DNA of 64,000 nt, taken from NCBI GenBank assembly GCA_031553885.1, contig JAVBKV010000047.1, forward strand, positions 31,313 to 95,312, in the 5' to 3' direction. The DNA comes from JAVBKV01 sp031553885 (GTDB lineage: Bacteria > Bacteroidota > Bacteroidia > Bacteroidales > Azobacteroidaceae). A program made the translations under genes and the position numbers. Position 1 is the first letter of the stretch. Each line of letters begins with the position of its first letter. Below are positions 36,890 to 46,518 of the stretch, in pieces. The notes beneath the pieces are model-generated. The model was not told the origin of the DNA. It searched no databases and saw only the letters and a program-made list of their open reading frames with translations.

Positions 36890-37768
36890 ATGGAAAAAAT
36901 TGCGGAAGGATTCAAGGGAGAAAAAGCGATTGTAACTCCTTATAATGTGCGTCACCTTCAGATGGAAAATGAGATCACCCGGCAATTGTTTGTCAGCCAT
37001 ATCGGATATTATCCGAAAGCGAAATTCCATTTCCGGGAACGAAAAGAAGGAACAAATGAAAATATAATCATTTATTGCGAGGACGGGAAGGGCTGGATTA
37101 TACATGACGGAGAAAAATACCTGTTGTCCAAAAACGAGGCCTTCATCATTCCGGCTAATGAAGCACATGCTTACGGTGCGGACAATTCCAATCCCTGGAG
37201 TATCTACTGGGTTCATTTTTGCGGAGAAAAAGTGCAGATGTTTTCTTCCATTATCGGGAAACTTATCCATTTGGAAGATTCGGATCAGAGCCGTTACAGT
37301 GATCGTTTTTTACTGTTCGAAGATATGTACCAGAACCTGGAAATGGGATATAGTCCGGAGAATCTGGAATACGTCAGTTTTTGCCTGATGCATTTTCTTG
37401 CTTCCCTGAAATATGTCAATCAGTTCCGGGAGATAAAAAAAGTGAAGGAAACGGATGTTGTTCAGAAAAGCATTTCTTTTATGAAAGAAAACCTGGAAAA
37501 CAAAATCTGTCTGGAAGACATTGCCCGTAATGTAGGGTATTCGGGATCTCATTTCAGCACTTTGTTTTCCGAGAGAACATCCTATTCTCCTATGGAATAT
37601 TATAACCAGCTTAAGATTCAACGTGCCTGCTCTTACCTTCAATTTGCAGATTTGAAAATTAAAGAAATTGCTTTTCGCCTGGGATATTATGATCCTTTTC
37701 ATTTTTCCAAAGCCTTTCATAAGGAAATGGAGATAACCCCGCGGGAATACAGGAAAAAATACAAATAA
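36890..37768 (+). CDS. AraC-family transcriptional regulator
   Basis: 292 residues. The N-terminal half is a cupin-like sugar-sensing domain (GWIIHDGEKYLLSKNEAFII, SIYWVHFCGEK). The C-terminal about 100 residues carry the two helix-turn-helix motifs (IARNVGYSGSHFSTLF and IAFRLGYYDPFHFSKAFHKE), ending ITPREYRKKYK. Such regulators usually activate neighbouring sugar genes on binding a mono- or disaccharide. It is divergent from the sugar porter and is the only regulator near the locus. The ATG at 36890 is preferred to an in-frame TTG nine bases earlier that lies inside a promoter-like element. Confidence 0.93.
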   Translation: MEKIAEGFKGEKAIVTPYNVRHLQMENEITRQLFVSHIGYYPKAKFHFRERKEGTNENIIIYCEDGKGWIIHDGEKYLLSKNEAFIIPANEAHAYGADNSNPWSIYWVHFCGEKVQMFSSIIGKLIHLEDSDQSRYSDRFLLFEDMYQNLEMGYSPENLEYVSFCLMHFLASLKYVNQFREIKKVKETDVVQKSISFMKENLENKICLEDIARNVGYSGSHFSTLFSERTSYSPMEYYNQLKIQRACSYLQFADLKIKEIAFRLGYYDPFHFSKAFHKEMEITPREYRKKYK

Positions 37769-37821
37769 ATCGATTGGAAAGAGTGCCGGCCATTTATTTT
37801 ATGTGAATTTAAAAAAAGATG

Positions 37822-37852
37822 TTTGATAATTGAAAGAATACACTTAACTTTG
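37822..37852 (+). promoter_or_regulatory. Promoter of tig
   Basis: TTTG (37822-37825), exactly 19 bases, TAACTTTG (37845-37852). This is the best match to the Bacteroidales consensus in the window. Confidence 0.8.
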
Positions 37853-37921
37853 TCCCTCTAAAAATCAAAGCTGATTTGAATGTGCTGAAAATTAACAAAT
37901 TAATATAAATAGCTTTTTAGA

Positions 37922-39277
37922 ATGAATATTACATTAAACAATGTTGATCCGGTAAATGCCATCATTAAAATTGAGGTAATCAAAGATGATTATAACAGTG
38001 AAGTTGTAAAAAATATTAAAAACCTGCGTCAACAGGCCTCTATCCCCGGGTTTCGCAAGGGGATGGCTCCCGCGAGCCTTGTACAGAAAATGTACGGTAA
38101 ATCGGTTTTGATTGATGAAGTGAATAAAGTGGTATCTAAAAATCTTTATAATTACATTCAGGAGAACAAACTGAATGTGTTGGGTGAACCGTTACCCAAT
38201 GAAACAGAGCAAAAAGAGATTGACTTTGACAACAATGAAGATTTTGAATTCTGCTTTGACCTCGGACTGGCCCCGGAAATGAAAGTCAAACTGACTAAAA
38301 AAGATAAGTTACCTTATTATAATATCAAAGTGGACGAAGAGTTGGTCAATAAGCAAATTGAAAACTTCAAGGCCAATTATGGAAGCTATTCCGAAGCAGA
38401 GAACATTGAAGGAAAAGACCTGGTAAAAGGGCTTCTGATCGAACTGGATGAAAACGGAACGGCTAAGGAAAACGGAATTCATATCGAAGAGGCAGTATTG
38501 ATGCCTTTCTACATGAAGAATGAGGCTGAAAAAGCTAAATTCATGGGTGCTGCCAAAAATACCGTGATTACTTTTAATCCTTTTGAGGCTTATGAAGGAG
38601 CGCAAGCTGAACTGGCTTCATTTTTGAAAATTAAAAAAGAAGAAGTTAAAAATTATACCGGTAATTTTACTTTTGAGATCAGGGAAATAACCCGCTATGC
38701 CGAGGCTGAAATGAATCAGGAATTGTTCGATAAAGTGTTCGGAGAAGGGGTCGTAAAAAACGAAGAAGAATTTCGTGGAAAAATTTATGAGATGATTTCG
38801 CAACAATATGCTCCTGATTGTGATTATAAGTTCATGCTGGATGCACGGGCGTTGCTGGAAAAAAAAGCAGGAAATGTAGAATTTCCGGATGCTTTTCTTA
38901 AACGCTGGTTGTTGGCTTCCAATCAGGATCGGACAGAAGAATCTGTGGAAGAAGATTATCCGAAGATCCTGGAAGACTTGAAATTCCATTTGATTAAAGA
39001 ACAAATTGTGAAGGACAATGATCTTAAAGTGGATGATAAAGACATCATGGAGCATGCCAAACAGGCTACCCGTGCCCAGTTTGCACAATACGGAATGGCT
39101 AATGTTCCGGATGATTTGCTGGAAAATTATGCCAAAGAAATGCTGAAAAAGGAAGAAACGGTTCGCAACCTGATCGACAGAGCGGTTGAAGCCAAACTGA
39201 TCACCTGGTTGAAAGAACATGTTGCTCTTGAAGATAAAGAAGTTACGGTAGATGAATTCAAGAAGTTTTTTGAATAA
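37922..39277 (+). CDS. tig: Trigger factor
   Basis: 451 residues. The ribosome-binding signature is present as GFRKGMAPASLVQKMYG (about residues 41-57). A middle domain (about 150-255) corresponds in position to the FKBP-type isomerase domain but has diverged, so prolyl isomerase activity is doubtful; the C-terminal helical arms (260-430) are the chaperone cradle. It holds nascent chains at the ribosome exit. It has its own strong promoter and is followed 27 bases later by clpP, a common chaperone-protease grouping. Confidence 0.95.
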   Translation: MNITLNNVDPVNAIIKIEVIKDDYNSEVVKNIKNLRQQASIPGFRKGMAPASLVQKMYGKSVLIDEVNKVVSKNLYNYIQENKLNVLGEPLPNETEQKEIDFDNNEDFEFCFDLGLAPEMKVKLTKKDKLPYYNIKVDEELVNKQIENFKANYGSYSEAENIEGKDLVKGLLIELDENGTAKENGIHIEEAVLMPFYMKNEAEKAKFMGAAKNTVITFNPFEAYEGAQAELASFLKIKKEEVKNYTGNFTFEIREITRYAEAEMNQELFDKVFGEGVVKNEEEFRGKIYEMISQQYAPDCDYKFMLDARALLEKKAGNVEFPDAFLKRWLLASNQDRTEESVEEDYPKILEDLKFHLIKEQIVKDNDLKVDDKDIMEHAKQATRAQFAQYGMANVPDDLLENYAKEMLKKEETVRNLIDRAVEAKLITWLKEHVALEDKEVTVDEFKKFFE

Positions 39278-39304
39278 TACCGTTTTATAAAAAAACGTAC
39301 AATT

Positions 39305-39982
39305 ATGAATGATTTTAAAAAATATGCAACGAAGCATTTGGGCTTTAACAGTCTGGCATTGGATCAGTACATTCAGGCTCAAAGCATTAAAGCAGAACGG
39401 GGATATTTGAATCCGTACATCCTGGAAGAACGGCAATTGAATGTAACCCAGTTGGATGTATTCTCCCGTCTGATGATGGATCGCATTATTTTCCTGGGTA
39501 CGGCTATCGATGATTATACAGCCAATACGATTCAGGCTCAGTTACTGTATCTGGATTCAAGTGATCCGGGTAAGGATATTTCCATTTACATCAACTCACC
39601 CGGAGGTTCCGTGTATGCAGGATATGGTATTTATGATACCATGCAGTTTATCTCCAGTAATGTTGCGACCATCTGTACAGGAATGGCTGCTTCTATGGCT
39701 GCTGTGTTGTTGGTTGCCGGAACAAAAGGAAAACGTTCGGCATTAAAACATTCCCGAGTCATGATTCACCAGCCGTTGGGAGGAGCTCAGGGACAAGCAT
39801 CTGATATTGAAATTACAGCCCGGGAAATACTGAAAATTAAAAAAGAAATTTATACGATTATTTCGGACCATTCCGGTCAACCGTATGAAAAGGTATTGCA
39901 GGATGGGGACCGGGATTTCTGGATGAATTCTACGGAAGCCAAAGAATACGGAATGGTGGACGTAATATTAACTAAGAAATGA
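39305..39982 (+). CDS. clpP: ATP-dependent Clp protease proteolytic subunit
   Basis: 225 residues. The Ser-His-Asp triad is visible: S130 in GMAASMAA, H155 in RVMIHQPLGG and D204 in GDRDFWMN. The oligomer-forming handle (ILKIKKEIYTII) is also present. It forms the tetradecameric chamber that degrades proteins fed by ClpX in the cytoplasm. The N-terminus is about 30 residues longer than in E. coli ClpP, as in many Bacteroidota. A hairpin terminator follows, so clpX may be expressed partly separately. Confidence 0.97.
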   Translation: MNDFKKYATKHLGFNSLALDQYIQAQSIKAERGYLNPYILEERQLNVTQLDVFSRLMMDRIIFLGTAIDDYTANTIQAQLLYLDSSDPGKDISIYINSPGGSVYAGYGIYDTMQFISSNVATICTGMAASMAAVLLVAGTKGKRSALKHSRVMIHQPLGGAQGQASDIEITAREILKIKKEIYTIISDHSGQPYEKVLQDGDRDFWMNSTEAKEYGMVDVILTKK

Positions 39983-39988
39983 AAAAAT

Positions 39989-40036
39989 AAAAGGAATGAA
40001 AATACTATTTTTTTAATTGTTTTCATTCCTTTTGTT
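39989..40036 (+). terminator. Hairpin terminator between clpP and clpX
   Basis: AAAAGGAATGAAAA (39989-40002) pairs perfectly with TTTTCATTCCTTTT (40020-40033), 14 bp with a 17-base loop and a T-rich exit. The A-flank lets it act on either strand. It separates two genes that normally form one operon. Confidence 0.7.
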
Positions 40037-40062
40037 TTCTTCGTATCTTTCATTTTATTTAT

Positions 40063-41301
40063 ATGGCTAAAACCAACGATTATTGTAGTTTTTGCGGCCG
40101 GTCGAAGAAAGAAGTCAATCTTCTTATTTCCGGAATGCATGGGAATATTTGTGATTTATGTGCTGAACAAGCCTATGAAATTTTACACGAAAGTAATGCA
40201 TCCACGGGTAAGAAAGGCCCAGGATTTGATGTTTCAAAAAAAGACCTTCCAAGACCGGTCGAAATCAAGAAATTTTTGGATCAATATGTTATAGGTCAGG
40301 ACGCAGCTAAGCGGTACCTGGCTGTATCTGTTTATAATCATTATAAAAGGTTGATGCAGAAAAGTACAGACGATGATGTGGAAATAGAAAAGTCCAATAT
40401 CATCATGGTCGGGTCTACAGGTACGGGGAAAACATTACTGGCCAAAACCATTGCCCGCCTCCTGAAAGTACCTTTTACCATTGTAGATGCGACAGTTCTT
40501 ACTGAAGCCGGTTATGTGGGAGAAGATATTGAAAGTATTCTGACACGTCTCCTTCAGGTTGCGGATTATAATGTGGAAAATGCCCAACGGGGCATTGTCT
40601 TCATTGATGAAATTGATAAAATTGCCCGTAAAGGAGATAATCCCTCCATTACACGGGATGTCAGCGGAGAAGGGGTACAGCAGGGATTGTTGAAGTTGCT
40701 GGAAGGATCAGTGGTTAATGTGCCGCCTCAAGGGGGGAGGAAACATCCCGATCAGAAGATGATTCCGGTCGATACGAAAGACATTCTTTTTATTTGCGGC
40801 GGGGCTTTCGATGGCATTGAAAAGAAAATTGCACAACGCCTGAATACCCAGGTGGTAGGTTATGCCGCCAGCCGGGACAACAAAAATATAGACCGTGGAA
40901 ACCTGATGCAATACATTGCGCCTCAGGATCTGAAATCGTTCGGATTGATTCCGGAAATTATTGGTCGTTTGCCTATATTGACTTATCTGGAACCGTTGGA
41001 TCGGAATGCATTACGCAACATCTTGACCGAACCGAAAAATTCCATTATCAAGCAATACAAAAAAATGTTTGAAATGGACGAAGTGGTATTGACATTTGAC
41101 GATGAAGTGCTGGATTACATTGTAGATAAGGCTATTGAATTTAAATTAGGAGCCCGGGGATTGCGATCCATTGTTGAAGATATTATGATGGATGCAATGT
41201 TTCATATTCCGTCTACAGACGAGAAAAAGTTGCATATAGACCTGGATTATGCCAGAGAAAGGATTGAAAAATCGAAAACCAAACGCCTGAAAGTTGCTTG
41301 A
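40063..41301 (+). CDS. clpX: Clp protease ATP-binding subunit ClpX
   Basis: 412 residues. The N-terminal zinc finger is CSFCGRSKK...CDLC (about residues 6-35). The AAA+ core has Walker A GSTGTGKT (about 122-129), Walker B IVFIDEIDKIA and the IGF-like loop region for ClpP contact. It unfolds substrates and feeds them to ClpP. It follows clpP by 80 bases with a terminator hairpin in between; a TATCTTTC sequence at 40044-40051 is one base off the promoter consensus and could restart transcription. Confidence 0.97.
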   Translation: MAKTNDYCSFCGRSKKEVNLLISGMHGNICDLCAEQAYEILHESNASTGKKGPGFDVSKKDLPRPVEIKKFLDQYVIGQDAAKRYLAVSVYNHYKRLMQKSTDDDVEIEKSNIIMVGSTGTGKTLLAKTIARLLKVPFTIVDATVLTEAGYVGEDIESILTRLLQVADYNVENAQRGIVFIDEIDKIARKGDNPSITRDVSGEGVQQGLLKLLEGSVVNVPPQGGRKHPDQKMIPVDTKDILFICGGAFDGIEKKIAQRLNTQVVGYAASRDNKNIDRGNLMQYIAPQDLKSFGLIPEIIGRLPILTYLEPLDRNALRNILTEPKNSIIKQYKKMFEMDEVVLTFDDEVLDYIVDKAIEFKLGARGLRSIVEDIMMDAMFHIPSTDEKKLHIDLDYARERIEKSKTKRLKVA

Positions 41302-41353
41302 TTAATTTTAAAAAAAAGTTTCCTTTTTATTTAATTTATTCAGGACAATAATG

Positions 41354-41361
41354 TACTTTTG
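41354..41361 (+). promoter_or_regulatory. Probable -7 box of recQ
   Basis: TACTTTTG matches TAnnTTTG and ends 32 bases before the recQ ATG. No clear -33 element. Confidence 0.4.
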
Positions 41362-41393
41362 TTTGATATGAAGATTTTCATTGAAAAAACAAC

Positions 41394-43580
41394 ATGGCTA
41401 AAAAAGATTTTTTAATAGAAGAACTGAAAAAACATTTTGGTTTTGATACCTTTAAAGGAAATCAGGAAGCAGTTATTCGAAACGTATTAGAAGGAAAAGA
41501 TACATTTGTTCTTATGCCTACAGGCGGAGGAAAATCATTGTGTTACCAGTTGCCGTCGTTGTTGATGGAAGGGACTGCTGTCGTGATTTCCCCGCTTATT
41601 GCACTGATGAAAAACCAGGTGGATGCCATGCGTAATTTCAGTGAAGATAATGGTGTCGCTCATTTCATTAATTCTTCGTTAAATAAGTCTGCTATTGATC
41701 AGGTCAAGGAGGATATCAAAGCCGGGAAAACCAAGCTGTTGTATGTTGCTCCGGAGTCTCTTACCAAAGAAGAAAATATTGAATTCCTGCGCCAGATCAA
41801 GGTTTCTTTCTATGCAGTCGATGAAGCGCATTGTATTTCGGAATGGGGGCATGATTTCCGGCCGGAATATCGTCGTATCAGACCTATTATCAATGAAATA
41901 TCCAGAAGGCCGGTAATTGCTCTTACGGCAACGGCTACCCCTAAAGTACAGCACGACATTCAAAAAAACCTGGGCATGATGGATTCCATTGTGTTTAAGT
42001 CGTCTTTTAACCGGCCTAATTTGTATTACGAGGTACGCCAGAAAAATAATAATGTAGATAAAGAAATAGTTAAGTTTATTAAATCCCAACCCGGAAAGTC
42101 CGGTATTATTTATTGCCTTTCCAGAAAAAAAGTAGAGGATTTTACGGAAATTCTCAAAACCAATGGAATTAATGCGCTTGCATATCATGCAGGAATGGAT
42201 TCGCAGACCCGGTCTGAAAATCAGGATGCGTTCCTTATGGAGGAAGCCGAGGTTATCGTTGCAACCATTGCTTTCGGAATGGGGATCGATAAGCCGGACG
42301 TTCGCTATGTAATCCATTATGATATTCCTAAAAGCCTGGAAGGTTATTATCAGGAAACCGGAAGAGCAGGAAGAGATGGCGGAGAAGGAAAATGTATTGT
42401 ATTTTATATTAATAAAGACCTACAGAAGTTAGAAAAATTTATGCAGGGCAAACCGGTTTCCGAACAGGAAATAGGAAAACAATTGTTGGAAGAAACAAAA
42501 GCATACGCCGAATCTTCGGTTTGCCGCAGGAAAGTATTGTTACATTATTTTGGAGAGGAATATTTAGAAGAGAATTGTGGTAATTGTGATAATTGTTTAA
42601 ACCCTAAAAAACAAGTGGAAGCGAAAGAGTTATTAATATCTGTTTTAGAAATTGTTGATATACTGAAAGACAAATTCAAGGCCGATCATGTGATCAATAT
42701 TTTACAAGGAAAAGAAACTTCCGAAATACTGTCTTACGAACACCAGGATCTTGAAATGTTCGGGACAGGTACGGATGAAGATGAGAAGACATGGAATGCT
42801 GTTATCCGGCAGGCAATGATAGCCGGATACCTGGATAAAGATATAGAGAATTACGGTTTACTGAAACTGACCTCAGCCGGTAAAAAATACCTTCAAAATC
42901 CAAGTTCTTTCAAAATAACGAAAGACAATGAATTTGAAGAGGAAGATAATGTGGAAGAAACTCCGGTACGGGGTGGAGCCTCTTGTGCGGTGGATCCGGT
43001 ATTGTACTCCATCATGAAAGACCTGAGGAAAAAACTTTCCAAAAAGCTGGATGTCCCTCCTTATGTTATTTTTCAGGATCCCTCACTCGAAGCTATGGCG
43101 ACCACCTATCCGGTTACGATCGAGGAGTTGCAGAACATTCCGGGAGTAGGAGCCGGGAAAGCCAAACGGTACGGGCAGGAATTCATTGAACTTATTAAAC
43201 GGCACGTTACTGAAAATGAAATCGAACGTCCGGAAGACCTGCGTGTCCGCACGGTAGCTAATAAATCGAAATTAAAAGTATTTATTGTTCAGAGCATCGA
43301 CCGGAAAGTGGCTCTGGATGACATTGCCATGACCAAGGGACTGGAATTTAATGAATTACTGGATGAAATCGAAGCAATTGTTTATTCCGGAACGAAAATA
43401 AATATCGATTATTTCCTCAATGAAGTGATGGACGAAGACCATATTGAAGATATTTACCTGTATTTTAAGGAATCTGAAACGGACGGTATGGAAGAAGCTA
43501 TCAATGAACTCGGTAATACGTATACAGAAGAAGAAATTCGGTTGGTCAGGATCAAATTCATATCAGAAATGGCTAATTAA
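41394..43580 (+). CDS. recQ: ATP-dependent DNA helicase RecQ
   Basis: 728 residues. Walker A PTGGGKSLCYQLPS, the DEAH box VDEAHCISEWGHDFRPEYR and the helicase C motif QETGRAGRDGGEG are present, followed by the RecQ zinc site (CRRKVLLHYFGEEYL...CGNCDNC), a winged-helix RQC domain, and an HRDC domain at about 525-605 (PVTIEELQNIPGVGAGKAKR). An extra C-terminal helical domain makes it longer than E. coli RecQ (609). It unwinds recombination and replication-fork intermediates. It lies downstream of clpX with its own promoter-like box, and the CNNM gene starts eight bases after its stop. Confidence 0.96.
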   Translation: MAKKDFLIEELKKHFGFDTFKGNQEAVIRNVLEGKDTFVLMPTGGGKSLCYQLPSLLMEGTAVVISPLIALMKNQVDAMRNFSEDNGVAHFINSSLNKSAIDQVKEDIKAGKTKLLYVAPESLTKEENIEFLRQIKVSFYAVDEAHCISEWGHDFRPEYRRIRPIINEISRRPVIALTATATPKVQHDIQKNLGMMDSIVFKSSFNRPNLYYEVRQKNNNVDKEIVKFIKSQPGKSGIIYCLSRKKVEDFTEILKTNGINALAYHAGMDSQTRSENQDAFLMEEAEVIVATIAFGMGIDKPDVRYVIHYDIPKSLEGYYQETGRAGRDGGEGKCIVFYINKDLQKLEKFMQGKPVSEQEIGKQLLEETKAYAESSVCRRKVLLHYFGEEYLEENCGNCDNCLNPKKQVEAKELLISVLEIVDILKDKFKADHVINILQGKETSEILSYEHQDLEMFGTGTDEDEKTWNAVIRQAMIAGYLDKDIENYGLLKLTSAGKKYLQNPSSFKITKDNEFEEEDNVEETPVRGGASCAVDPVLYSIMKDLRKKLSKKLDVPPYVIFQDPSLEAMATTYPVTIEELQNIPGVGAGKAKRYGQEFIELIKRHVTENEIERPEDLRVRTVANKSKLKVFIVQSIDRKVALDDIAMTKGLEFNELLDEIEAIVYSGTKINIDYFLNEVMDEDHIEDIYLYFKESETDGMEEAINELGNTYTEEEIRLVRIKFISEMAN

Positions 43581-43588
43581 GACCTCCG

Positions 43589-44908
43589 ATGACACTGGGC
43601 TTTTTATTCACTATTTTTTTAGTATTCCTGAACGGATTTTTCGTTGCTGCTGAATTTGCCATTGTGAAGGTACGTACCTCACAGATAGAAATCAGAAAGG
43701 GAGCAGGAAAGAAAGCGAGTGCCGTGGCAAAAAGTGTGGTTGGTAACCTGGATGGTTACCTGGCCGCTACTCAATTGGGAATTACACTCGCCTCACTGGG
43801 ATTGGGTTGGGTAGGAGAAAGTGTCTTTACTGAAATTATCCTGAGTCTGTTTCATTTTCTCGGATTCAATGTGACAAACGCCATGGCCGGACGAATCGCA
43901 ATTCCGGTGGCGTTTCTACTGATTACTATACTACACATTGTTTTGGGAGAGCTTGCTCCCAAATCATTGGCTATCCGTAAACCGGTCCCGATTACTTTTG
44001 CTGTGGCTATTCCTTTGCGGATTTTTTATGTGATTTTCCGGCCTTTTATCTGGCTCTTAAATGGCTTAGCCAATGTTTTACTGCGGTTAGTCGGTATTCG
44101 TCCGGTTCAGGAAGGCGAAGAAATCCATTCGGAAGAAGAACTGAAAGTCATTATCTCCGAAAGCCAGAAGGGAGGAGTCCTGGAAGAAACCGAGAAAGAG
44201 TTGATACAGAATGTTTTTAACCTGGGTGATCGTCAGATACAGTCGTTAATGACTCCCCGTAATCAGATCGTATGGATCGACATTACCAAAACTCCCGATG
44301 AAATCGGGCAAACCTTACTGGAGGAAAAGCATTCGGTCTACCCCTTGTGTGAAGGAGATCTCGATAATGTAATCGGTTTTTTGCATACCAAGGACCTGAT
44401 TGATGAAAATTACATCCATCATACATTTAAGGAAATTGTCAAGGACCTGAGAAAAGTCAGCCGCAAGGATCAGAGCGTGGTGGTAACCAACAAAGCGTAC
44501 GAAGTGCTGGAAAAATTTCAGAAAGCACGTTCATACCAGGCGCTTGTTATCGATGAATTCGGAAGCATCAAAGGCTTTGTTACTATTAATGACATACTGG
44601 ATGCGTTGGTGGGCGATATATCGGAGACCGATGAATTCGAGTATTCTTCTGTACTTCAGGAAGATGGCAGCCTGCTCATTGAAGGGCAGATTCCATTCGT
44701 TGAGTTTCTCGAAAAAATAGGTTTTGATCCGGATTGTATCGATCCGAATGCAAGTTATGTGACACTGGGCGGGTATATTATGGAAAAACTGGACCGGATC
44801 CCGGTAGAGGGAGACATGACTGACTGGCGCTCCTACAGCCTTGAAATTATCAGGATGGATAATAACCGGATCGACTTGATCAAAGTGACTCCCCAAATCA
44901 GCGAATAG
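43589..44908 (+). CDS. CNNM/CorC-family membrane protein (hemolysin-like)
   Basis: 439 residues. A DUF21 membrane domain of about four helices (1-190, with NGFFVAAEFAIVKVRTSQIE), a pair of CBS domains (about 205-335, MTPRNQIVWIDI and VIDEFGSIKGFVTINDIL) and a CorC/HlyC C-terminal domain. Family members are linked to Mg2+ or Co2+ export and tolerance; the older hemolysin label has little support. The CBS pair probably binds ATP-Mg. The ATG lies eight bases after recQ stop, so the two may be co-transcribed. It is followed by the guaB promoter. Confidence 0.9.
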   Translation: MTLGFLFTIFLVFLNGFFVAAEFAIVKVRTSQIEIRKGAGKKASAVAKSVVGNLDGYLAATQLGITLASLGLGWVGESVFTEIILSLFHFLGFNVTNAMAGRIAIPVAFLLITILHIVLGELAPKSLAIRKPVPITFAVAIPLRIFYVIFRPFIWLLNGLANVLLRLVGIRPVQEGEEIHSEEELKVIISESQKGGVLEETEKELIQNVFNLGDRQIQSLMTPRNQIVWIDITKTPDEIGQTLLEEKHSVYPLCEGDLDNVIGFLHTKDLIDENYIHHTFKEIVKDLRKVSRKDQSVVVTNKAYEVLEKFQKARSYQALVIDEFGSIKGFVTINDILDALVGDISETDEFEYSSVLQEDGSLLIEGQIPFVEFLEKIGFDPDCIDPNASYVTLGGYIMEKLDRIPVEGDMTDWRSYSLEIIRMDNNRIDLIKVTPQISE

Positions 44909-44966
44909 TAAGGATTACAGCGTGAAACTTTTTCCTCGCGCCCATCGTAATCTCGGAAAAAATGCT

Positions 44967-44974
44967 TACATTTG
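44967..44974 (+). promoter_or_regulatory. -7 box of guaB
   Basis: TACATTTG, ending 29 bases before the guaB ATG. It lies inside the longer in-frame extension from 44962, which argues against that upstream start. No good -33 element. Confidence 0.55.
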
Positions 44975-45003
44975 CACGCAATAAAAAATTAAAGCCAATC
45001 TTT

Positions 45004-46482
45004 ATGTCATTTATTGCAGACAAAGTTAGTATGGATGGGTTGACATTCGATGACGTTTTGTTAATCCCTGCTTATTCTGAAGTGTTGCCCCGTAACGTCG
45101 ATCTCACGACAAACTTTTCCAGAAACATTAAACTGAATATTCCCATGGTTTCCGCAGCCATGGATACTGTGACTGAAACTAAACTGGCTATCGCCATTGC
45201 CCGTGAAGGGGGGATCGGAGTTATTCATAAAAACATGAGCATCGAGGAGCAGGCCAGCCAGGTTAAGTCCGTCAAACGCGCTGAAAATGGAATGATATCC
45301 AATCCGGTGAGCATACCGAGGGGGAAAACCGTCGGAGATGCGCTGGCACTTATGGCTGAGTATAAAATCGGAGGTATTCCGGTCGTGGATGACTCTAACC
45401 ACCTGGTCGGAATTGTTACTAACCGCGATTTGCGTTTTCAGCGCAATATGAATCAGCTGGTCGATGAAATAATGACTTCCGAAAATCTGATTACGACCAA
45501 TCAATCGACCAATCTGGAGGATGCAGCGGAGATTCTGAGGCAATACAAAATAGAAAAGCTTCCGGTTGTCGACGCAACTAATAAACTGATCGGATTGATC
45601 ACTTACAAAGACATTACAAAAGCCAAAGACAAGCCTTTTGCCTGTAAAGACAGATACGGTCGTCTGCGGGTTGCTGCCGGAGTGGGAGTGACTGCCGATA
45701 CGATGGACCGGATCAATGCACTGGTGGAAGCCGGAGCCGATGCAATCGTTATTGATACGGCACACGGGCATTCCAGGGCTGTTGTTGAAAAACTGAAAGA
45801 AGCAAAAAAAGCCATTCCTTCCATTGATATCGTTGTCGGTAATATTGCTACGGCAGAAGCGGCAAAAATGCTGGCGGATGCCGGCGCGGATGCCCTTAAA
45901 GTAGGGATTGGACCAGGGTCTATCTGTACGACACGTGTTATCGCGGGAGTGGGTGTTCCCCAGCTTTCGGCCATTTATGAGGTTTCAAAGATGCTGAAAG
46001 GTTCCGGTATTCCGGTTATTGCCGACGGAGGCTTGCGTTATTCGGGAGATATCGTTAAAGCATTGGCTGCCGGAGGTTCGTCAGTTATGATGGGATCGCT
46101 GCTGGCAGGAGTGGAAGAGTCTCCCGGAGAAACGATTATATACAACGGACGGAAATTCAAATCCTATCGGGGAATGGGATCGCTGGAAGCTATGCAGAAA
46201 GGTTCTAAGGACCGTTATTTTCAAGATGTGGAAGATGATATTAAGAAGCTGGTTCCGGAAGGAATTGCGGCCCGGGTTCCTTATAAAGGCTCTTTGTTTG
46301 AAGTGATTTATCAGATGGTAGGTGGATTAAGAGCGGGAATGGGATACTGTGGAGCGGCAAATATAGAAGCGCTCCATCATGCTAAATTTACACGGATTAC
46401 CAATGCCGGAATGGCGGAAAGTCATCCGCATGATGTTTCCATTACTCAGGAAGCGCCGAATTATAGTTACAACCGCGGATAA
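45004..46482 (+). CDS. guaB: Inosine-5'-monophosphate dehydrogenase
   Basis: 492 residues from the ATG at 45004. A (beta/alpha)8 barrel is interrupted by two CBS domains (about 95-215). The catalytic cysteine is C308 in GPGSICTTR; the mobile flap region (YRGMGSLEAMQKGSKDRYF) and MGSLLAG phosphate loop are present. It oxidises IMP to XMP with NAD+, the committed step to GTP. An upstream ATG at 44962 would place the promoter box inside the gene, so I reject it. Confidence 0.97.
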   Translation: MSFIADKVSMDGLTFDDVLLIPAYSEVLPRNVDLTTNFSRNIKLNIPMVSAAMDTVTETKLAIAIAREGGIGVIHKNMSIEEQASQVKSVKRAENGMISNPVSIPRGKTVGDALALMAEYKIGGIPVVDDSNHLVGIVTNRDLRFQRNMNQLVDEIMTSENLITTNQSTNLEDAAEILRQYKIEKLPVVDATNKLIGLITYKDITKAKDKPFACKDRYGRLRVAAGVGVTADTMDRINALVEAGADAIVIDTAHGHSRAVVEKLKEAKKAIPSIDIVVGNIATAEAAKMLADAGADALKVGIGPGSICTTRVIAGVGVPQLSAIYEVSKMLKGSGIPVIADGGLRYSGDIVKALAAGGSSVMMGSLLAGVEESPGETIIYNGRKFKSYRGMGSLEAMQKGSKDRYFQDVEDDIKKLVPEGIAARVPYKGSLFEVIYQMVGGLRAGMGYCGAANIEALHHAKFTRITNAGMAESHPHDVSITQEAPNYSYNRG

Positions 46483-46518
46483 TAAATAATATAGACCAGG
46501 TACAATAATCTGAAGTTC

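Noticed and set aside
37770..37920. A copy of the tRNA-Pro 3' end as an island boundary on the far side of the locus
   Set aside because: I looked for it and found no match, so there is no direct evidence for site-specific integration.
38618..39436. Minus-strand frame of 272 codons opposite tig and the start of clpP
   Set aside because: Phenylalanine-rich antisense shadow of two certain genes, with no family resemblance.
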